DNA of 64,000 nucleotides from Cellulophaga sp. HaHa_2_95 (GTDB taxonomy: Bacteria; Bacteroidota; Bacteroidia; Flavobacteriales; Flavobacteriaceae): positions 186,001-250,000 of the forward strand of contig NZ_CP058988.1 in the NCBI RefSeq assembly GCF_019278565.1. The letters are read 5' to 3'. The notes beneath the pieces are model-generated. The model saw only the letters and a program-made list of their open reading frames with translations, ran no database searches and was not told the DNA's origin. Numbering within the stretch: position 1 is the stretch's first letter; every line of letters starts with the position of its first letter. Both the position numbers and the translations under genes were made by a program. Shown piece after piece: positions 35,565 through 45,098 of this stretch.

Positions 35565-36211
35565 TGGATAGAAGAATCGCCCTCAAGAACATAGGATTAT
35601 CACTAGGTTATGTGGTAGCTACCCCAACATTAATTAGCTTAGTACAAAGTTGTAATGAGCAAAATGTTGTGGAATGGACACCGGACTTTTTATCTAAAGA
35701 AGAAGGTGCCGCATTACATAAATTGGTGGATATTATTCTACCTAAAACAGACACACCTTCTGCATCTGAAGTAAATGTTCATGTATTTATAGACAAATTT
35801 GCTAAAGAAATCATGGAAGTAGAGGAACAAAATTTCCTTAAAATGTCCATGAGCAAATTCTTAAGTAAAGCAGTAGCAGATTCTGGTAAAGAAACTATTG
35901 CTGATTTAACTGCTGAAGATTTAGAGCCTGTATTAGCAAGTGCTTTTAAGGTGACTAAAGAGGATGAGGTTAAAAACTTCAAAATGATTAATACCTACAA
36001 TAAAGCTATTGAAAGCGGTGAAACACCTGAATTAGACGATACCGTATCTAGATTTGCCTTTGCAAATAATTTAAGAGGTATGGTTATTTGGGGATACAAA
36101 ACATCTGAATATGTAGGTGAGGAAGTTTTAGCTTACTTACCGGTACCTGGTGAATATATTGGTTGTGGAGATTTACAAGAGCTAACTGGCGGTAAAGCCT
36201 GGTCTATCTAG
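35564..36211 (+). CDS. Gluconate 2-dehydrogenase subunit 3-family protein (GMC partner)
   Basis: A 215-residue small subunit. The N-terminus MDRRIALKNIGLSLGYVV is a twin-arginine type signal with Arg3-Arg4. The mature part carries the subunit 3 features LHKLVDIILPKTDTPSASEV and a C-terminal YLPVPGEYIGCGDL segment. It overlaps the large-subunit stop by one base, so the two are translationally coupled and probably form a periplasmic dehydrogenase complex. A Cys at the end of the signal region (LVQSC, residue 30) could also make it a lipoprotein. The electron acceptor is not encoded nearby. Confidence 0.9.
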   Translation: MDRRIALKNIGLSLGYVVATPTLISLVQSCNEQNVVEWTPDFLSKEEGAALHKLVDIILPKTDTPSASEVNVHVFIDKFAKEIMEVEEQNFLKMSMSKFLSKAVADSGKETIADLTAEDLEPVLASAFKVTKEDEVKNFKMINTYNKAIESGETPELDDTVSRFAFANNLRGMVIWGYKTSEYVGEEVLAYLPVPGEYIGCGDLQELTGGKAWSI

Positions 36212-36234
36212 TAGAAACCACCCTTAAAATAAAT

Positions 36235-36279
36235 AAAGCCCTATGATTTTTAGACTTCTAAAAATTATAGGGCTTTTTG
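36235..36279 (+). terminator. Terminator of the GMC 2-subunit 3 operon
   Basis: About 20-bp stem (36235-36254 with 36257-36276, one G-T pair), followed by TTTTT overlap. It lies 23 bases past the stop codon. Confidence 0.9.
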
Positions 36280-36474
36280 CAACCTGCTCATTTTTAACCA
36301 TGTATTGAAATCCAAATTAGATTTACGGCTCGTATATAAAGTAGCAGATGGTTAATGACACTCACTATGGAAAAACACTATATACTTTTATCGATCTATA
36401 TCATTGCTTTTATATCAATGGCGGTATTACGGCCTTATTTTAAAAAATAAACACACACAGTATTACTAACTATA
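36280..36474. other. Intergenic stretch between two terminators
   Basis: About 195 bases between the subunit 3 terminator and the nrdA terminator. The only content I can point to is a 27-codon membrane-like open frame, listed separately. No promoter box was found. Confidence 0.4.
36367..36450 (+). CDS. Possible 27-residue membrane peptide
   Basis: ATG-to-TAA frame encoding a charged start (MEKHY), a hydrophobic helix (ILLSIYIIAFISMAVL) and a basic end (RPYFKK). This positive-inside layout is what a real single-pass peptide would show. It lies between two strong terminators and is followed 24 bases later by the second, which would end its own mRNA. No -7 box is visible. It could be chance. 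Confidence 0.3.
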   Translation: MEKHYILLSIYIIAFISMAVLRPYFKK

Positions 36475-36510
36475 AAAAAAGCCCTTAGAATTACTTCTAA
36501 GGGCTTTTTT
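36475..36510. terminator. Terminator downstream of nrdA (bidirectional)
   Basis: Stem of 16 bp (36475-36490 with 36495-36510) with loop TTAC and A/T runs on both sides. It lies 18 bases past the nrdA stop on the minus strand. Confidence 0.92.
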
Positions 36511-36528
36511 GTACTTACATGTGGCTTA

Positions 36529-39006
36529 TTAAGAACCACACATTAAACAATCATCATCTGCTTGACCTTCTTTAGCCCTTGCGATCATCTCTTTCATCTC
36601 CTGAGGCGTCATTGGCTGTATATCTACCTCCTGCTGTACCGCAGGTGTGGCAGCCACCTTGACCTCTGGCTTCAGTACTGGTGTCGCCGCTACAGTTTCT
36701 GCTTCTGCAGCAATACTAACTGGAACTTCTTTCTTCTTAGTATTATCTAAAGTGAACTTAATAGCGTCTACAGCAGATTTAGTTCTTAAATAATACATCC
36801 CAGTTTTTAAACCACTTTTCCAAGCATAGAAATGCATAGAGGTTAATTTAGAAAAGTTTGCGCCTTCCATAAATAAGTTAAGCGATTGGCTTTGATCAAT
36901 AAAGTATCCTCTTTGTCTAGACATATCAATAATGTCTTTCATACTTAATTCCCAAACTGTTTTATACAATTCTTTAATATCTTGAGGAATGATATCTATA
37001 TGTTGAATAGAACCATTTGCTCTCATTAACTCTTGTTTTAGGTTTTCATTCCATAAACCAAGATTTACTAAATCTTCTAATAAATGCTTGTTTACCACAA
37101 TGAACTCACCAGACAATACTCTTCTCGTATAAATGTTAGACGTATAAGGCTCAAAACATTCATTATTTCCTAAAATTTGAGAGGTAGAAGCTGTTGGCAT
37201 TGGCGCTACTAATAAAGAGTTACGCACACCGTTTTTCTTCACTTCTTTACGAAGTTTATCCCAGTCCCAACGACCAGAAAGCTCTTCATCTTTTATACCC
37301 CAAAGGTTGTATTGAAATTCTCCTTGAGAGATTGGAGACCCTTCATAACTAGAATATGGCTCTTCTTCTTTCGCCATTTCCATTGAAGCGGTTACTGCTG
37401 CAAAGTATAAGGTTTCAAAAATCTCTTGGTTCAATGCTTTTGCCTCATCACTGGTAAAAGGCAAACGCAACATGATAAAAGCATCTGCTAAACCTTGCAC
37501 CCCTAAACCAATTGGTCTATGACGTACGTTAGAATTTTCTGCTTCTTTAACTGGATAATAATTTCTATCTATAACCTTGTTTAAGTTTCTTGTTACACGT
37601 TTGGTAACTTTAAACAATTCTTTATGATCAAACTCTCCATTTTTAATAAACATTGGCAAGGCAATAGATGCCAAGTTACATACTGCAACCTCATCTGGAG
37701 AAGTATACTCCATTATCTCGGTACATAAGTTTGAAGAACGAATAGTCCCTAAATTTTTCTGATTGCTCTTACGGTTTGCTGCATCTTTATACAGCATGTA
37801 AGGTGTACCCGTTTCTATTTGAGATTCAAGAATTTTTTCCCAAAGCTCTCTAGCTTTTACTGTTTTGCGACCTTTATTTTCAGCTTCGTATTTTAAATAC
37901 ATTGCTTCAAAAACATCACTATGGTGCTTAAATAAATCAGGACATTCGTTAGGACACATTAGGGTCCACTCTTCATTAGCCTCTACTCTTCTCATGAATA
38001 AATCTGGAATCCACATTGCGTAGAATAAATCTCGAGCACGCATTTCTTCCTTACCATGATTCTTTTTAAGATCTAAAAACTCATAGATATCTGCATGCCA
38101 TGGCTCTACATAGATTGCAAAACTACCTTTACGTTTCCCTCCACCTTGATCTACGTAACGTGCGGTATCATTAAACACCTGCAACATAGGAACAATCCCG
38201 TTCGAAGTTCCGTTAGTTCCCGCAATATAAGAACCTGTAGCACGTACATTATGAATAGACAATCCTATACCACCCGCTGATTGAGAAATCTTTGCCGTTT
38301 GCTTTAAGGTGTCATAAATACCATCAATACTATCATCTTTCATTGCTAAAAGGAAACAAGAAGACATTTGAGGCTTTGGTGTTCCTGAATTAAACAGGGT
38401 TGGCGTAGCATGTGTAAAATACTTTTTAGACATTAATTCGTACGTTTCAACGACAGCATCTAAATCATCTAAATGTATCCCCACAGATACACGCATTAAC
38501 ATATGTTGAGGACGCTCTGCTATTTGCCCATTAATTTTTAACAAGTAAGAACGTTCTAAAGTTTTAAAACCAAAATAGTCGTAGCCAAAATCTCGGTTAT
38601 AAATTATAGTTGAATCTAAAAATGCTGCATTTTCAGAAATTACTTTGAACACCTCATCAGATAATAAAGGTGATTTTTTACCATTTCTAGGGTTTACATA
38701 TTCATAAAGATCTTTCATGGTATCTGCGAAAGATTTCTTCGTGTTTTTATGTAAGTTAGACACAGATATTCTTGCTGCTAATTTAGCGAAGTCAGGATGC
38801 GTAGTAGTCATGGTAGCCGCAATTTCAGCTGCTAAATTATCTAGCTCTGAAGTTGTTACTCCATCATACAATCCCTCAATCACTCTCATAGAAACTTTTA
38901 TAGGATCTACTAGCTCATTTAGTCCGTAACAAAGCTTACGAACTCTTGCCGTAATCTTATCGAACATCATTGGTTCTTTTCTACCGTCTCTCTTTAGTAC
39001 ATACAT
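36529..39006 (-). CDS. nrdA: Ribonucleoside-diphosphate reductase, alpha subunit
   Basis: Large subunit of class I ribonucleotide reductase, reducing ribonucleotides to deoxyribonucleotides. An N-terminal ATP-cone ([18 protein letters not shown], residues 1-90) gives allosteric control. The core shows [29 protein letters not shown], the radical-site [20 protein letters not shown], and [21 protein letters not shown]. The C-terminus ends in the redox pair Cys820-Cys823 (DDCLMCGS), used for re-reduction by thioredoxin-type donors. A proline- and alanine-rich linker of about 40 residues precedes this tail. It follows nrdB in the same orientation. Confidence 0.97.
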   Translation of the reverse strand: MYVLKRDGRKEPMMFDKITARVRKLCYGLNELVDPIKVSMRVIEGLYDGVTTSELDNLAAEIAATMTTTHPDFAKLAARISVSNLHKNTKKSFADTMKDLYEYVNPRNGKKSPLLSDEVFKVISENAAFLDSTIIYNRDFGYDYFGFKTLERSYLLKINGQIAERPQHMLMRVSVGIHLDDLDAVVETYELMSKKYFTHATPTLFNSGTPKPQMSSCFLLAMKDDSIDGIYDTLKQTAKISQSAGGIGLSIHNVRATGSYIAGTNGTSNGIVPMLQVFNDTARYVDQGGGKRKGSFAIYVEPWHADIYEFLDLKKNHGKEEMRARDLFYAMWIPDLFMRRVEANEEWTLMCPNECPDLFKHHSDVFEAMYLKYEAENKGRKTVKARELWEKILESQIETGTPYMLYKDAANRKSNQKNLGTIRSSNLCTEIMEYTSPDEVAVCNLASIALPMFIKNGEFDHKELFKVTKRVTRNLNKVIDRNYYPVKEAENSNVRHRPIGLGVQGLADAFIMLRLPFTSDEAKALNQEIFETLYFAAVTASMEMAKEEEPYSSYEGSPISQGEFQYNLWGIKDEELSGRWDWDKLRKEVKKNGVRNSLLVAPMPTASTSQILGNNECFEPYTSNIYTRRVLSGEFIVVNKHLLEDLVNLGLWNENLKQELMRANGSIQHIDIIPQDIKELYKTVWELSMKDIIDMSRQRGYFIDQSQSLNLFMEGANFSKLTSMHFYAWKSGLKTGMYYLRTKSAVDAIKFTLDNTKKKEVPVSIAAEAETVAATPVLKPEVKVAATPAVQQEVDIQPMTPQEMKEMIARAKEGQADDDCLMCGS

Positions 39007-39134
39007 GGGCTACAATTATTTTTAGTGATACAATGGTCTGGTCATGCCTTTTTCAAAGCACAACAAGTGGTGTTTATAGTTCCTTAGTTTTGCAAGAAAT
39101 GGCTGCGGAACTAAGGATTATTTATCGTTTATTT

Positions 39135-40118
39135 TTAGAAATCTGCGTCGAAGCTAATTTTCTGAGAATCGCTATCTTTATCGTTATTTAAAACGCCGGC
39201 TTTTTGATACTCCGAAACTCTTTTTTCAAAGAAATTAGTTTTACCTTCCATACCAATCATATCCATAAAATCAAATGGATTGGTGGAATTGTAAACTTTA
39301 TCGCACTCTAATTCTACCAATAATCTATCGGTTACAAATTCAAGATATTGGGTCATTAATTTAGAATTCATTCCAATTAGGCTAGCTGGTAATGATTCTG
39401 TAATAAATTCTCTTTCAATATTTAAAGCATCTACAAGAATTTCTGTGATACGCTCTTTAGGCACTTTATTTACGATATGCTTGTTATGAAGGTGTACCGC
39501 AAAATCACAATGCATTCCTTCATCACGAGAGATTAACTCGTTAGAGAACGTTAATCCTGGCATTAAGCCTCTTTTCTTCAACCAGAAAATAGAACAAAAA
39601 GATCCAGAAAAGAAAATACCTTCTACTGCTGCAAACGCAATTAAACGCTCTGCAAAACTTGGAGAATCTATCCACTTTAAGGCCCAATCTGCTTTTTTCT
39701 TAATTGCAGGGAAGTTTTCTATTGCCTGAAAAAGAACTGTTTTTTCTTTTTCATCTTTAACATACGTATCAATCAATAACGAATAGGTTTCCGAATGGAT
39801 GTTCTCCATCATTATTTGAAAACCGTAGAAGAACTTAGCTTCAGAATATTGAACTTCATTTACAAAGTTCTCTGCTAAATTCTCATTTACAATACCGTCA
39901 GATGCTGCAAAAAACGCTAATATGTGTTTTATGAAATAACGCTCATCATCATTTAACTTATTATTCCAGTCGTTAGCATCTTCACTTAAATCAATTTCTT
40001 CCGCCGTCCAGATACAAGCTTCTTGCTTTTTATACCATTCCCATAAATCGTTATGTTGGATTGGAAAAATTACAAATCTATCTTTATTCTCTTGCAAGAT
40101 TGGCTCTATTGCTGACAT
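39135..40118 (-). CDS. nrdB: Ribonucleoside-diphosphate reductase, beta subunit
   Basis: Small subunit that carries the di-metal centre and tyrosyl radical. Ligand segments are [31 protein letters not shown] (Glu, His and the candidate radical Tyr), [12 protein letters not shown] and [14 protein letters not shown]. 327 residues, typical. It lies 128 bases upstream of nrdA on the same strand, so both are probably one transcript. A near-consensus -7 box (AATCTTTG on the minus strand, 40178-40185) lies about 60 bases upstream. No NrdR box pair was recognised. Confidence 0.96.
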   Translation of the reverse strand: MSAIEPILQENKDRFVIFPIQHNDLWEWYKKQEACIWTAEEIDLSEDANDWNNKLNDDERYFIKHILAFFAASDGIVNENLAENFVNEVQYSEAKFFYGFQIMMENIHSETYSLLIDTYVKDEKEKTVLFQAIENFPAIKKKADWALKWIDSPSFAERLIAFAAVEGIFFSGSFCSIFWLKKRGLMPGLTFSNELISRDEGMHCDFAVHLHNKHIVNKVPKERITEILVDALNIEREFITESLPASLIGMNSKLMTQYLEFVTDRLLVELECDKVYNSTNPFDFMDMIGMEGKTNFFEKRVSEYQKAGVLNNDKDSDSQKISFDADF

Positions 40119-40647
40119 ATATTTCTTCTATTTCTAATTAAAAATTCGCAAGTGGAAAAACTCACGAGACAGGTTAACAAAGATTGGAAATAATCAGTTG
40201 TAAAGAAAGGAAGTTTACTCTTTTCTAACACAAAGTTTTTAACACAGATTGTTGAAATGTACTCTTAGAAGTGATGTTTGTTGAGCTTAGACAGGCTTTG
40301 GCTTTATTCAAAAAAAAATCAATAATTCAAGAAGAGTAACCTCCATAAAAAAAGACCGAAAAGTATTTAAAAAAACATACTCTTTGGTCTATTTCTTAAA
40401 CCCTAAGGTTTATCTAAAATCCTGCCTAACCTAGCTACTCCTATGACCTTATTTTACAACAAAAAATTACTTGTTGGTTTAGGAAGTTCCCCCCGAAACC
40501 TAAAAACCTAACTAGAACAGAATTAAAAACTCAGTATCTTAATTAATTGTCGTCATAAATAATGCCCTTCCGCTGAATTTACAGCAACACATATGCTAAC
40601 TATTGATATACATTAATAGAGCAGCACTATGGTCTGACAGTTTACTT
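40119..40647. other. 529-base intergenic region with an orphan minus-strand terminator
   Basis: Between nrdB and a hypothetical gene, with no coding frame of note. It holds the nrdB promoter area on the right-hand side of nrdB, a terminator hairpin (listed separately), and GC-richer patches such as a hairpin around 40474-40508 (GGTTTAGGAAGTTCC region pairing with the CCTAAAAACC region). The hairpin and the terminator together could mark a small RNA transcribed on the minus strand, or a long 3' UTR of the gene at 40648. Confidence 0.4.
40346..40390 (-). terminator. Orphan rho-independent terminator on the minus strand
   Basis: On the minus strand a 14-bp imperfect stem (40377-40390 with 40353-40366, one G-T pair, one A-C mismatch) is followed by a run of seven T. 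The nearest upstream gene ends at 40648, about 260 bases away. Confidence 0.7.
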
Positions 40648-41211
40648 TTATTCTTTTATTACATCGGCATTAAAATTGCCTGAGATTAGAATTTTTTTAT
40701 TTCGAAAATTTTCTAAGGTTAAATGTACAAAACCTTTGATATTATTCTCATTAATTTTAGAAATAATTATTTTTCCGTTTGTAGCATAATAAGGCAATTC
40801 ATTAGAATCTACAATATTAAAGAAGCCCAAAGCTCCTTCTTCCCTATACACAGAACCCTCATTATTATAGGTGATTTTATACACCCCTTTCTCTATCGTA
40901 TCACTTTCTAGTTTCTGAGATATTAAAAATGAAAACATACTGTCTTCTACATTTTTTACCTCTGCCGTGAGCGTTACAAAGTTCTCGCCCAGACTATTTT
41001 TTTTGGTAGTCGTTTTAAAAATCATTTCACCAGATACTTCATTGGTGTAATGCCCACTTGTTTTTAAAACATATTCAGAATTACTAACAAATGTACCACT
41101 GCTCAATGTAGCATCTGGAAGGTAAGAGGTCAATAAAACCAAAGCAAACAAGCCACCAACAACTAGTTTGAAGTTGGTAACGCTACGCCTTAAATAGTCT
41201 ATTAGTAACAC
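40648..41211 (-). CDS. Hypothetical membrane-anchored protein
   Basis: A 187-residue protein. One N-terminal hydrophobic helix (about residues 15-31, VVGGLFALVLLTSYLP) acts as a signal or anchor, followed by a strand-rich exported domain (YVLKTSGHYTNEVSGEMIF, EKGVYKITYNNEGSVYREEG, GFVHLTLENFRNKKILISGNF, in parts). I recognise no family. It begins three bases after the stop of a 44-residue membrane peptide gene, so the two form a small operon. Confidence 0.7.
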   Translation of the reverse strand: MLLIDYLRRSVTNFKLVVGGLFALVLLTSYLPDATLSSGTFVSNSEYVLKTSGHYTNEVSGEMIFKTTTKKNSLGENFVTLTAEVKNVEDSMFSFLISQKLESDTIEKGVYKITYNNEGSVYREEGALGFFNIVDSNELPYYATNGKIIISKINENNIKGFVHLTLENFRNKKILISGNFNADVIKE

Positions 41212-41214
41212 CCT

Positions 41215-41349
41215 TTATTGTTTTTTAATTTGTTCACTCGTCAAAGCCACAAAATCGTCATTCTGATCATAATTGAGTTCTCGCTCTATCAATGCTGCTA
41301 CCGTAATAACTATAATTAACACAACAAATAGAATAAATGATTTTTGCAT
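41215..41349 (-). CDS. Small single-pass membrane protein (44 residues)
   Basis: ATG-to-TAA frame of 44 codons. The N-terminal helix is MQKSFILFVVLIIVITVAAL and the C-terminus is hydrophilic (IERELNYDQNDDFVALTSE, then QIKKQ). It ends three bases before the start of the gene at 41211 and on the same strand, which strongly suggests co-translation. I recognise no family. It may be a partner or chaperone of the next protein (inference). Confidence 0.62.
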   Translation of the reverse strand: MQKSFILFVVLIIVITVAALIERELNYDQNDDFVALTSEQIKKQ

Positions 41350-41687
41350 GATTTCTGTTTTTTAATGGAACGCTTATAAATTTTTTATCAAATTCAATGA
41401 ACCGAATAAAGACTATTAACTATCTCTAAGGGGGACTTCGTTTTATTAAACAACAGGACTAAATTATGACAATTAGAAACCCTTCTAATCTGTAATGTAC
41501 CAATGGTGAAGAAAACTGTATAAATGGTATATTTAACATTTTAGCCTATTTAGAAGACCACAAACAACAACAGTCACTGAAATACCTTCAAAGATTTAAG
41601 ACAAAGCTTAACGAAAACATTTTATCCATATGTACTTAAAAATACACCATTGATACATTAAGGGTAGCCTAGAAATGAATTTACTTG
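41350..41687. other. 338-base intergenic region before the LytTR operon
   Basis: Divergent promoter region between the small-protein unit (minus) and the LytTR regulator (plus). No coding frame or clear repeat was found. Only the -7 box at its right end, listed separately, is a recognisable element. LytTR regulators commonly bind imperfect direct repeats in such regions; I could not identify a pair by eye. Confidence 0.4.
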
Positions 41688-41695
41688 TATTTTTG
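41688..41695 (+). promoter_or_regulatory. -7 promoter box of the LytTR/kinase operon
   Basis: TATTTTTG, an exact TAnnTTTG match ending 17 bases before the ATG at 41713. Confidence 0.6.
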
Positions 41696-41712
41696 ATTAC
41701 ATTTAAGATCCT

Positions 41713-42453
41713 ATGCTCGAAGCCGTTATTGTTGATGATGAAATTAAAGCCCTCCAAAGTCTAACTTGGGAGCTAACAAATTTTAGTGATGAGATTGAAG
41801 TTGTTGCGTCTTTTACAAACCCAATAGAAGCCCTAGAATACCTTGAAAAAAAAGAAAACACCCCAGATTGCCTTTTCTTAGATATTGAAATGCCTACTAT
41901 GGATGGTTTTCAATTTATTCAAAAATTAAAAAACAAGGAGTTCCCCGTAGTTATCACTACAGCTTACAACCAATACGCTATTAAAGCCATGAAACACGAG
42001 GCTATAGATTATCTTTTAAAACCTATAGACTCTGACGATTTGAGCGACACTATTGGAAAAATTAAAAAATTTAATGCAAGAACTATAACTACAGATAAGT
42101 TAGAGAAAATCTTATTGAACTTTAATGCCACATCACTTCAAAAGAAAATTACCATAAATACTGATGGTAAGTTGGTTTTTTTACAGAGCGATCAAATTTT
42201 ATATGTGGAGTCTGACGGTAACTACAGTACCATTTACCTCACTGATGGTCATAAGATTGTCCTCACTAAAAAACTAAAAGAAGTTAATGAAATTCTACCT
42301 AGCGAATGTTTTTACAGAATTCACAATTCCTATATCATCAACCTAAATAAAATAAAAGAGTTTATTAAAACTGACGGGTATATTATATTAGAATCTAACC
42401 ACAAAATACCAGTCTCAAGACAGAAGAAATCCGACTTCTTAGATTTAATATAA
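41713..42453 (+). CDS. LytTR-family response regulator
   Basis: A 246-residue regulator. The N-terminal receiver domain has phosphorylatable Asp57 (CLFLDIEMPTMDG) and Lys near residue 107 (YLLKPID). A C-terminal LytTR DNA-binding domain (about residues 140-245) is marked by ILYVESDGNYSTIYLTDGHK and FYRIHNSYIINLNKI. It is followed 8 bases later by its probable kinase. Targets are unknown; autoregulation is possible. Confidence 0.93.
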   Translation: MLEAVIVDDEIKALQSLTWELTNFSDEIEVVASFTNPIEALEYLEKKENTPDCLFLDIEMPTMDGFQFIQKLKNKEFPVVITTAYNQYAIKAMKHEAIDYLLKPIDSDDLSDTIGKIKKFNARTITTDKLEKILLNFNATSLQKKITINTDGKLVFLQSDQILYVESDGNYSTIYLTDGHKIVLTKKLKEVNEILPSECFYRIHNSYIINLNKIKEFIKTDGYIILESNHKIPVSRQKKSDFLDLI

Positions 42454-42461
42454 CATGATTT

Positions 42462-44435
42462 ATGCAGGGGACCAAAAAAAGCAAACCTAAATCCTTTCGT
42501 TCGTATTCTTGGAGTATTTTTAGTATAGCATGCGTTTTATTTACATGCTCATCTTTTTATGCATACAGCCAAAATATTCCAGAAAAATTCATCCATACAA
42601 CCGATAGCCTGATTGCAAAAGCACCATCAGAATATAGAAGCATAGACAAAGCCTTAAGGCCTAGCCGGAAGGACACCTTGCTAATGTTATATTTTGCAAA
42701 TAGCGCCTCCAAAAAAAAATATTTAGACGGGCAAGTTTACGCTTTAAACCAAATAGGTACAAGCTACCGCAACATTTCAAAATTTAACCAAGCAATTGAA
42801 TACCATAAAGAAGCACTAGAGCTCGCCAAAAAATCAAACAACTTAGAACTCAAGGTTTACAGTCTAAACATGTTAAGCGTTGTATACAGGCGTATTGACG
42901 CTGTAAAAACAGCGTTAGATTACGCCCAAGAAGCCATAGAATTGGCAGAATCTGCCCCAGTTCTAACGGAAGGCTTAAAACACAGTAAAAATGTATCTTT
43001 AAATGGTATAGGAAACATCTACCAAAACCTGAAGCAATACAAAGTTGCTATTGAAATTTTTGAAAAATCCTTGCTTTTAGAAGAGGAACTCCACAACAAA
43101 CTAGGACAAGCTATTAACAACCAAAATATTGGAGAATGTTATGAAGAGCTTGGAGATTTAAAAAGTGCTTTAAATTACTACAGAAAATCTTTGGCATTTA
43201 ATGAAGAGATGGATAATGAAATGGGGCGCATTATCTGTAACAATAGTATAGCGCAAGTTTTTATAAAGCAACATAAAACTTTAAAAGCCAGACAAATTTT
43301 AGAAACCACCTTATCTAAATCTATAGCCTTAGGTGACAAATTCATAAGCTCTTCAGTATTTATAAATTTAGGTTGGGCGCAGATGGAATTAGGAGCTTAT
43401 GAAGAATCTGAAGAAAATTTAATCGAAGGCATACGCTTATCTGTCAAGTATGATTTGCCACGTTCTCAAACCATTGGTTATAATCATCTTTCTAATCTTT
43501 TTGTTAAGAAAGGCGATTTTGAAAAAGCCCTGAAATTTTACAAAAAATCTAAGGAAATTGAAGACGCTATCACCAATGAAACCAACGTTAGGTATGTTAA
43601 TGACGTTCTGTTCCGATATGACACCGAAAAGAAAAACAACCAAATTGAAGCACTTGCGCGTGAGAACGAACTGGTAAGACTCAAGTTGAGAAAAAACGAA
43701 AACACCTTATTAATAAGTACACTCTTACTTGCCCTTACCTCATTAATACTTTATATCTTATACCGCCAATTTCAGCTCAAAAATGAAAAAAAACTACTGA
43801 CTTTGGAGCAAAGTATGCTTCGAAGTCAAATGAACCCCCACTTTTTATTTAATTCGCTAAACTCCATTAAACTTTATATTATCAACAATGAAAAGAAAAA
43901 TGCAGTTTACTATCTTAATAAGTTTTCTAAATTAGTACGTAAGATACTAGAAGCGTCTTCCTTAAAAGAAATATCATTGGCCGAAGAACTAGAGACCATT
44001 GAACTCTATATGAATATTGAAAATATTAGATTCTCTAACGAGATAGATTTTCAAATAAAAATAGACGATGGCATTGATTCTAACGACATTAAAATACCCT
44101 CTTTAATCCTGCAACCCTTTTTAGAAAATGCCATATGGCACGGGCTTTCTACTAGAGAAGAAAACAAGAGCATTATTATCGAAATAAAACAAGAGAATGA
44201 TTATTTCACTACCATAGCGATAACCGACAACGGTATAGGGCGGGCTGCCGCAGAAGTAATAAAAGAGAATAAAGTGCTCAAAAGAAAATCTATAGGTATC
44301 GATATAACAAAAGAGCGTTTAGCCAATTTCTCTAAAGACTTCCAGAATACTTTTGAAGTTCAGATTATTGACCTTTATGATGACAAAAAAAATCCTGCCG
44401 GCACCAAGGTCATTGTTTCCATACCTACTATTTAG
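42462..44435 (+). CDS. TPR-containing sensor histidine kinase (His_kinase/LytS type)
   Basis: A 657-residue kinase paired with the LytTR regulator. An N-terminal hydrophobic segment (about residues 14-32, ending AYSQ) should export the following region, which contains about seven tetratricopeptide repeats (residues about 85-370). A single transmembrane helix (LLISTLLLALTSLILYILY) lies near 415-435. The His_kinase domain has the phospho-acceptor His460 in QMNPHFLFNSLN and the ATP site LQPFLENAIWHGLS and ITDNGIGRAAAEV. The signal is unknown; periplasmic TPRs suggest a protein or peptide ligand. Its 3' end overlaps the converging DUF3109 gene by 8 bases. Confidence 0.92.
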   Translation: MQGTKKSKPKSFRSYSWSIFSIACVLFTCSSFYAYSQNIPEKFIHTTDSLIAKAPSEYRSIDKALRPSRKDTLLMLYFANSASKKKYLDGQVYALNQIGTSYRNISKFNQAIEYHKEALELAKKSNNLELKVYSLNMLSVVYRRIDAVKTALDYAQEAIELAESAPVLTEGLKHSKNVSLNGIGNIYQNLKQYKVAIEIFEKSLLLEEELHNKLGQAINNQNIGECYEELGDLKSALNYYRKSLAFNEEMDNEMGRIICNNSIAQVFIKQHKTLKARQILETTLSKSIALGDKFISSSVFINLGWAQMELGAYEESEENLIEGIRLSVKYDLPRSQTIGYNHLSNLFVKKGDFEKALKFYKKSKEIEDAITNETNVRYVNDVLFRYDTEKKNNQIEALARENELVRLKLRKNENTLLISTLLLALTSLILYILYRQFQLKNEKKLLTLEQSMLRSQMNPHFLFNSLNSIKLYIINNEKKNAVYYLNKFSKLVRKILEASSLKEISLAEELETIELYMNIENIRFSNEIDFQIKIDDGIDSNDIKIPSLILQPFLENAIWHGLSTREENKSIIIEIKQENDYFTTIAITDNGIGRAAAEVIKENKVLKRKSIGIDITKERLANFSKDFQNTFEVQIIDLYDDKKNPAGTKVIVSIPTI

Positions 44436-44997
44436 TATGTTCTGATGCTGCAAGTTCTAGGTCCGCATACCATTGTTCTCCAAATTTTCGAATTAAAGCT
44501 TCTTTCAAGAATTTATAGACAGGCACTTTTAATTCTTCCCCTAAAGAACAAGCAGGGTCACAAATATGCCATTTATGATAATTTACAGCCGTAAACTCCG
44601 TATACTCACGGATACGCACTGGATACATATGACAAGAAACTGGCTTCTTCCAATCAGTAACCCCTGCATTATACGCATCTTCTAAACCACATTTAGCGGT
44701 TCCGTTATCTGAAAAAACAACATAAGCACACTCGCTACCATTTACCAATGGAGTTTCCCATTCACCATCTTCACCTTTTACAAAAGCACCTTCTTCTTCA
44801 ATGACAGCAATACCTTCTGCCCTTAAAAAAGGTTTCACTTTTTGATAAATATCAACCAGTATTTCGGTTTCCTTGTCTTCTAGCGGTGCACCAGCGTCAC
44901 CATCCACACAACAAGCACCTTTACAAGCGGTCAGATTACAAACAAAATCGTTATCTATTATTTCTTCAGAGACTAAAGTTTTTCCTATTTGAAACAT
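44428..44997 (-). CDS. DUF3109-family cysteine-rich protein
   Basis: A 189-residue soluble protein with the family signature CNLTACKGACCVDGDAGAPL near residues 21-40. Further Cys (SECAYVVF, AKCGLEDA, VSCHMYPVR, HICDPACSLGEEL) match the DUF3109 spacing and suggest a metal or Fe-S site, related to the YkgJ-type zinc/iron clusters. No enzyme activity is known to me. It has its own exact -7 box about 18 bases upstream and is divergent from marC. Confidence 0.9.
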   Translation of the reverse strand: MFQIGKTLVSEEIIDNDFVCNLTACKGACCVDGDAGAPLEDKETEILVDIYQKVKPFLRAEGIAVIEEEGAFVKGEDGEWETPLVNGSECAYVVFSDNGTAKCGLEDAYNAGVTDWKKPVSCHMYPVRIREYTEFTAVNYHKWHICDPACSLGEELKVPVYKFLKEALIRKFGEQWYADLELAASEHTK

Positions 44998-45014
44998 AAC
45001 TGTATTTAAAAGCT

Positions 45015-45022
45015 CAAAGATA
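45015..45022 (-). promoter_or_regulatory. -7 promoter box of the DUF3109 gene
   Basis: Reads TATCTTTG on the minus strand, an exact match, ending 17 bases before the ATG. Confidence 0.6.
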
Positions 45023-45074
45023 CCCTTATCTTGATTTATTTTGTATTAAAACGGCTAATACTTGATTTAAACCG

Positions 45075-45082
45075 TAAATTTG
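45075..45082 (+). promoter_or_regulatory. -7 promoter box of the marC-family gene
   Basis: TAAATTTG, an exact match ending 16 bases before the ATG at 45099. It forms a divergent pair with the box at 45015-45022, with 52 bases between them. Confidence 0.6.
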
Positions 45083-45098
45083 CGCATATTTTTAAGTT

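Noticed and set aside
39060..39115. Inverted repeat CCTTAGTT/AACTAAGG in the nrdB-nrdA gap as a terminator
   Set aside because: It has no T run in either direction and the stem is short with a long loop; it is more likely a chance or minor mRNA structure.
40474..40508. GGTTTAGG/CCTAAAAACC hairpin as a riboswitch
   Set aside because: No known riboswitch core could be matched; I kept it only as part of the small-RNA hypothesis.
42660..42700. Possible SD sequences (GGAAGG) inside the kinase coding region
   Set aside because: They are internal, out of position relative to any start, and this group rarely uses Shine-Dalgarno sites.
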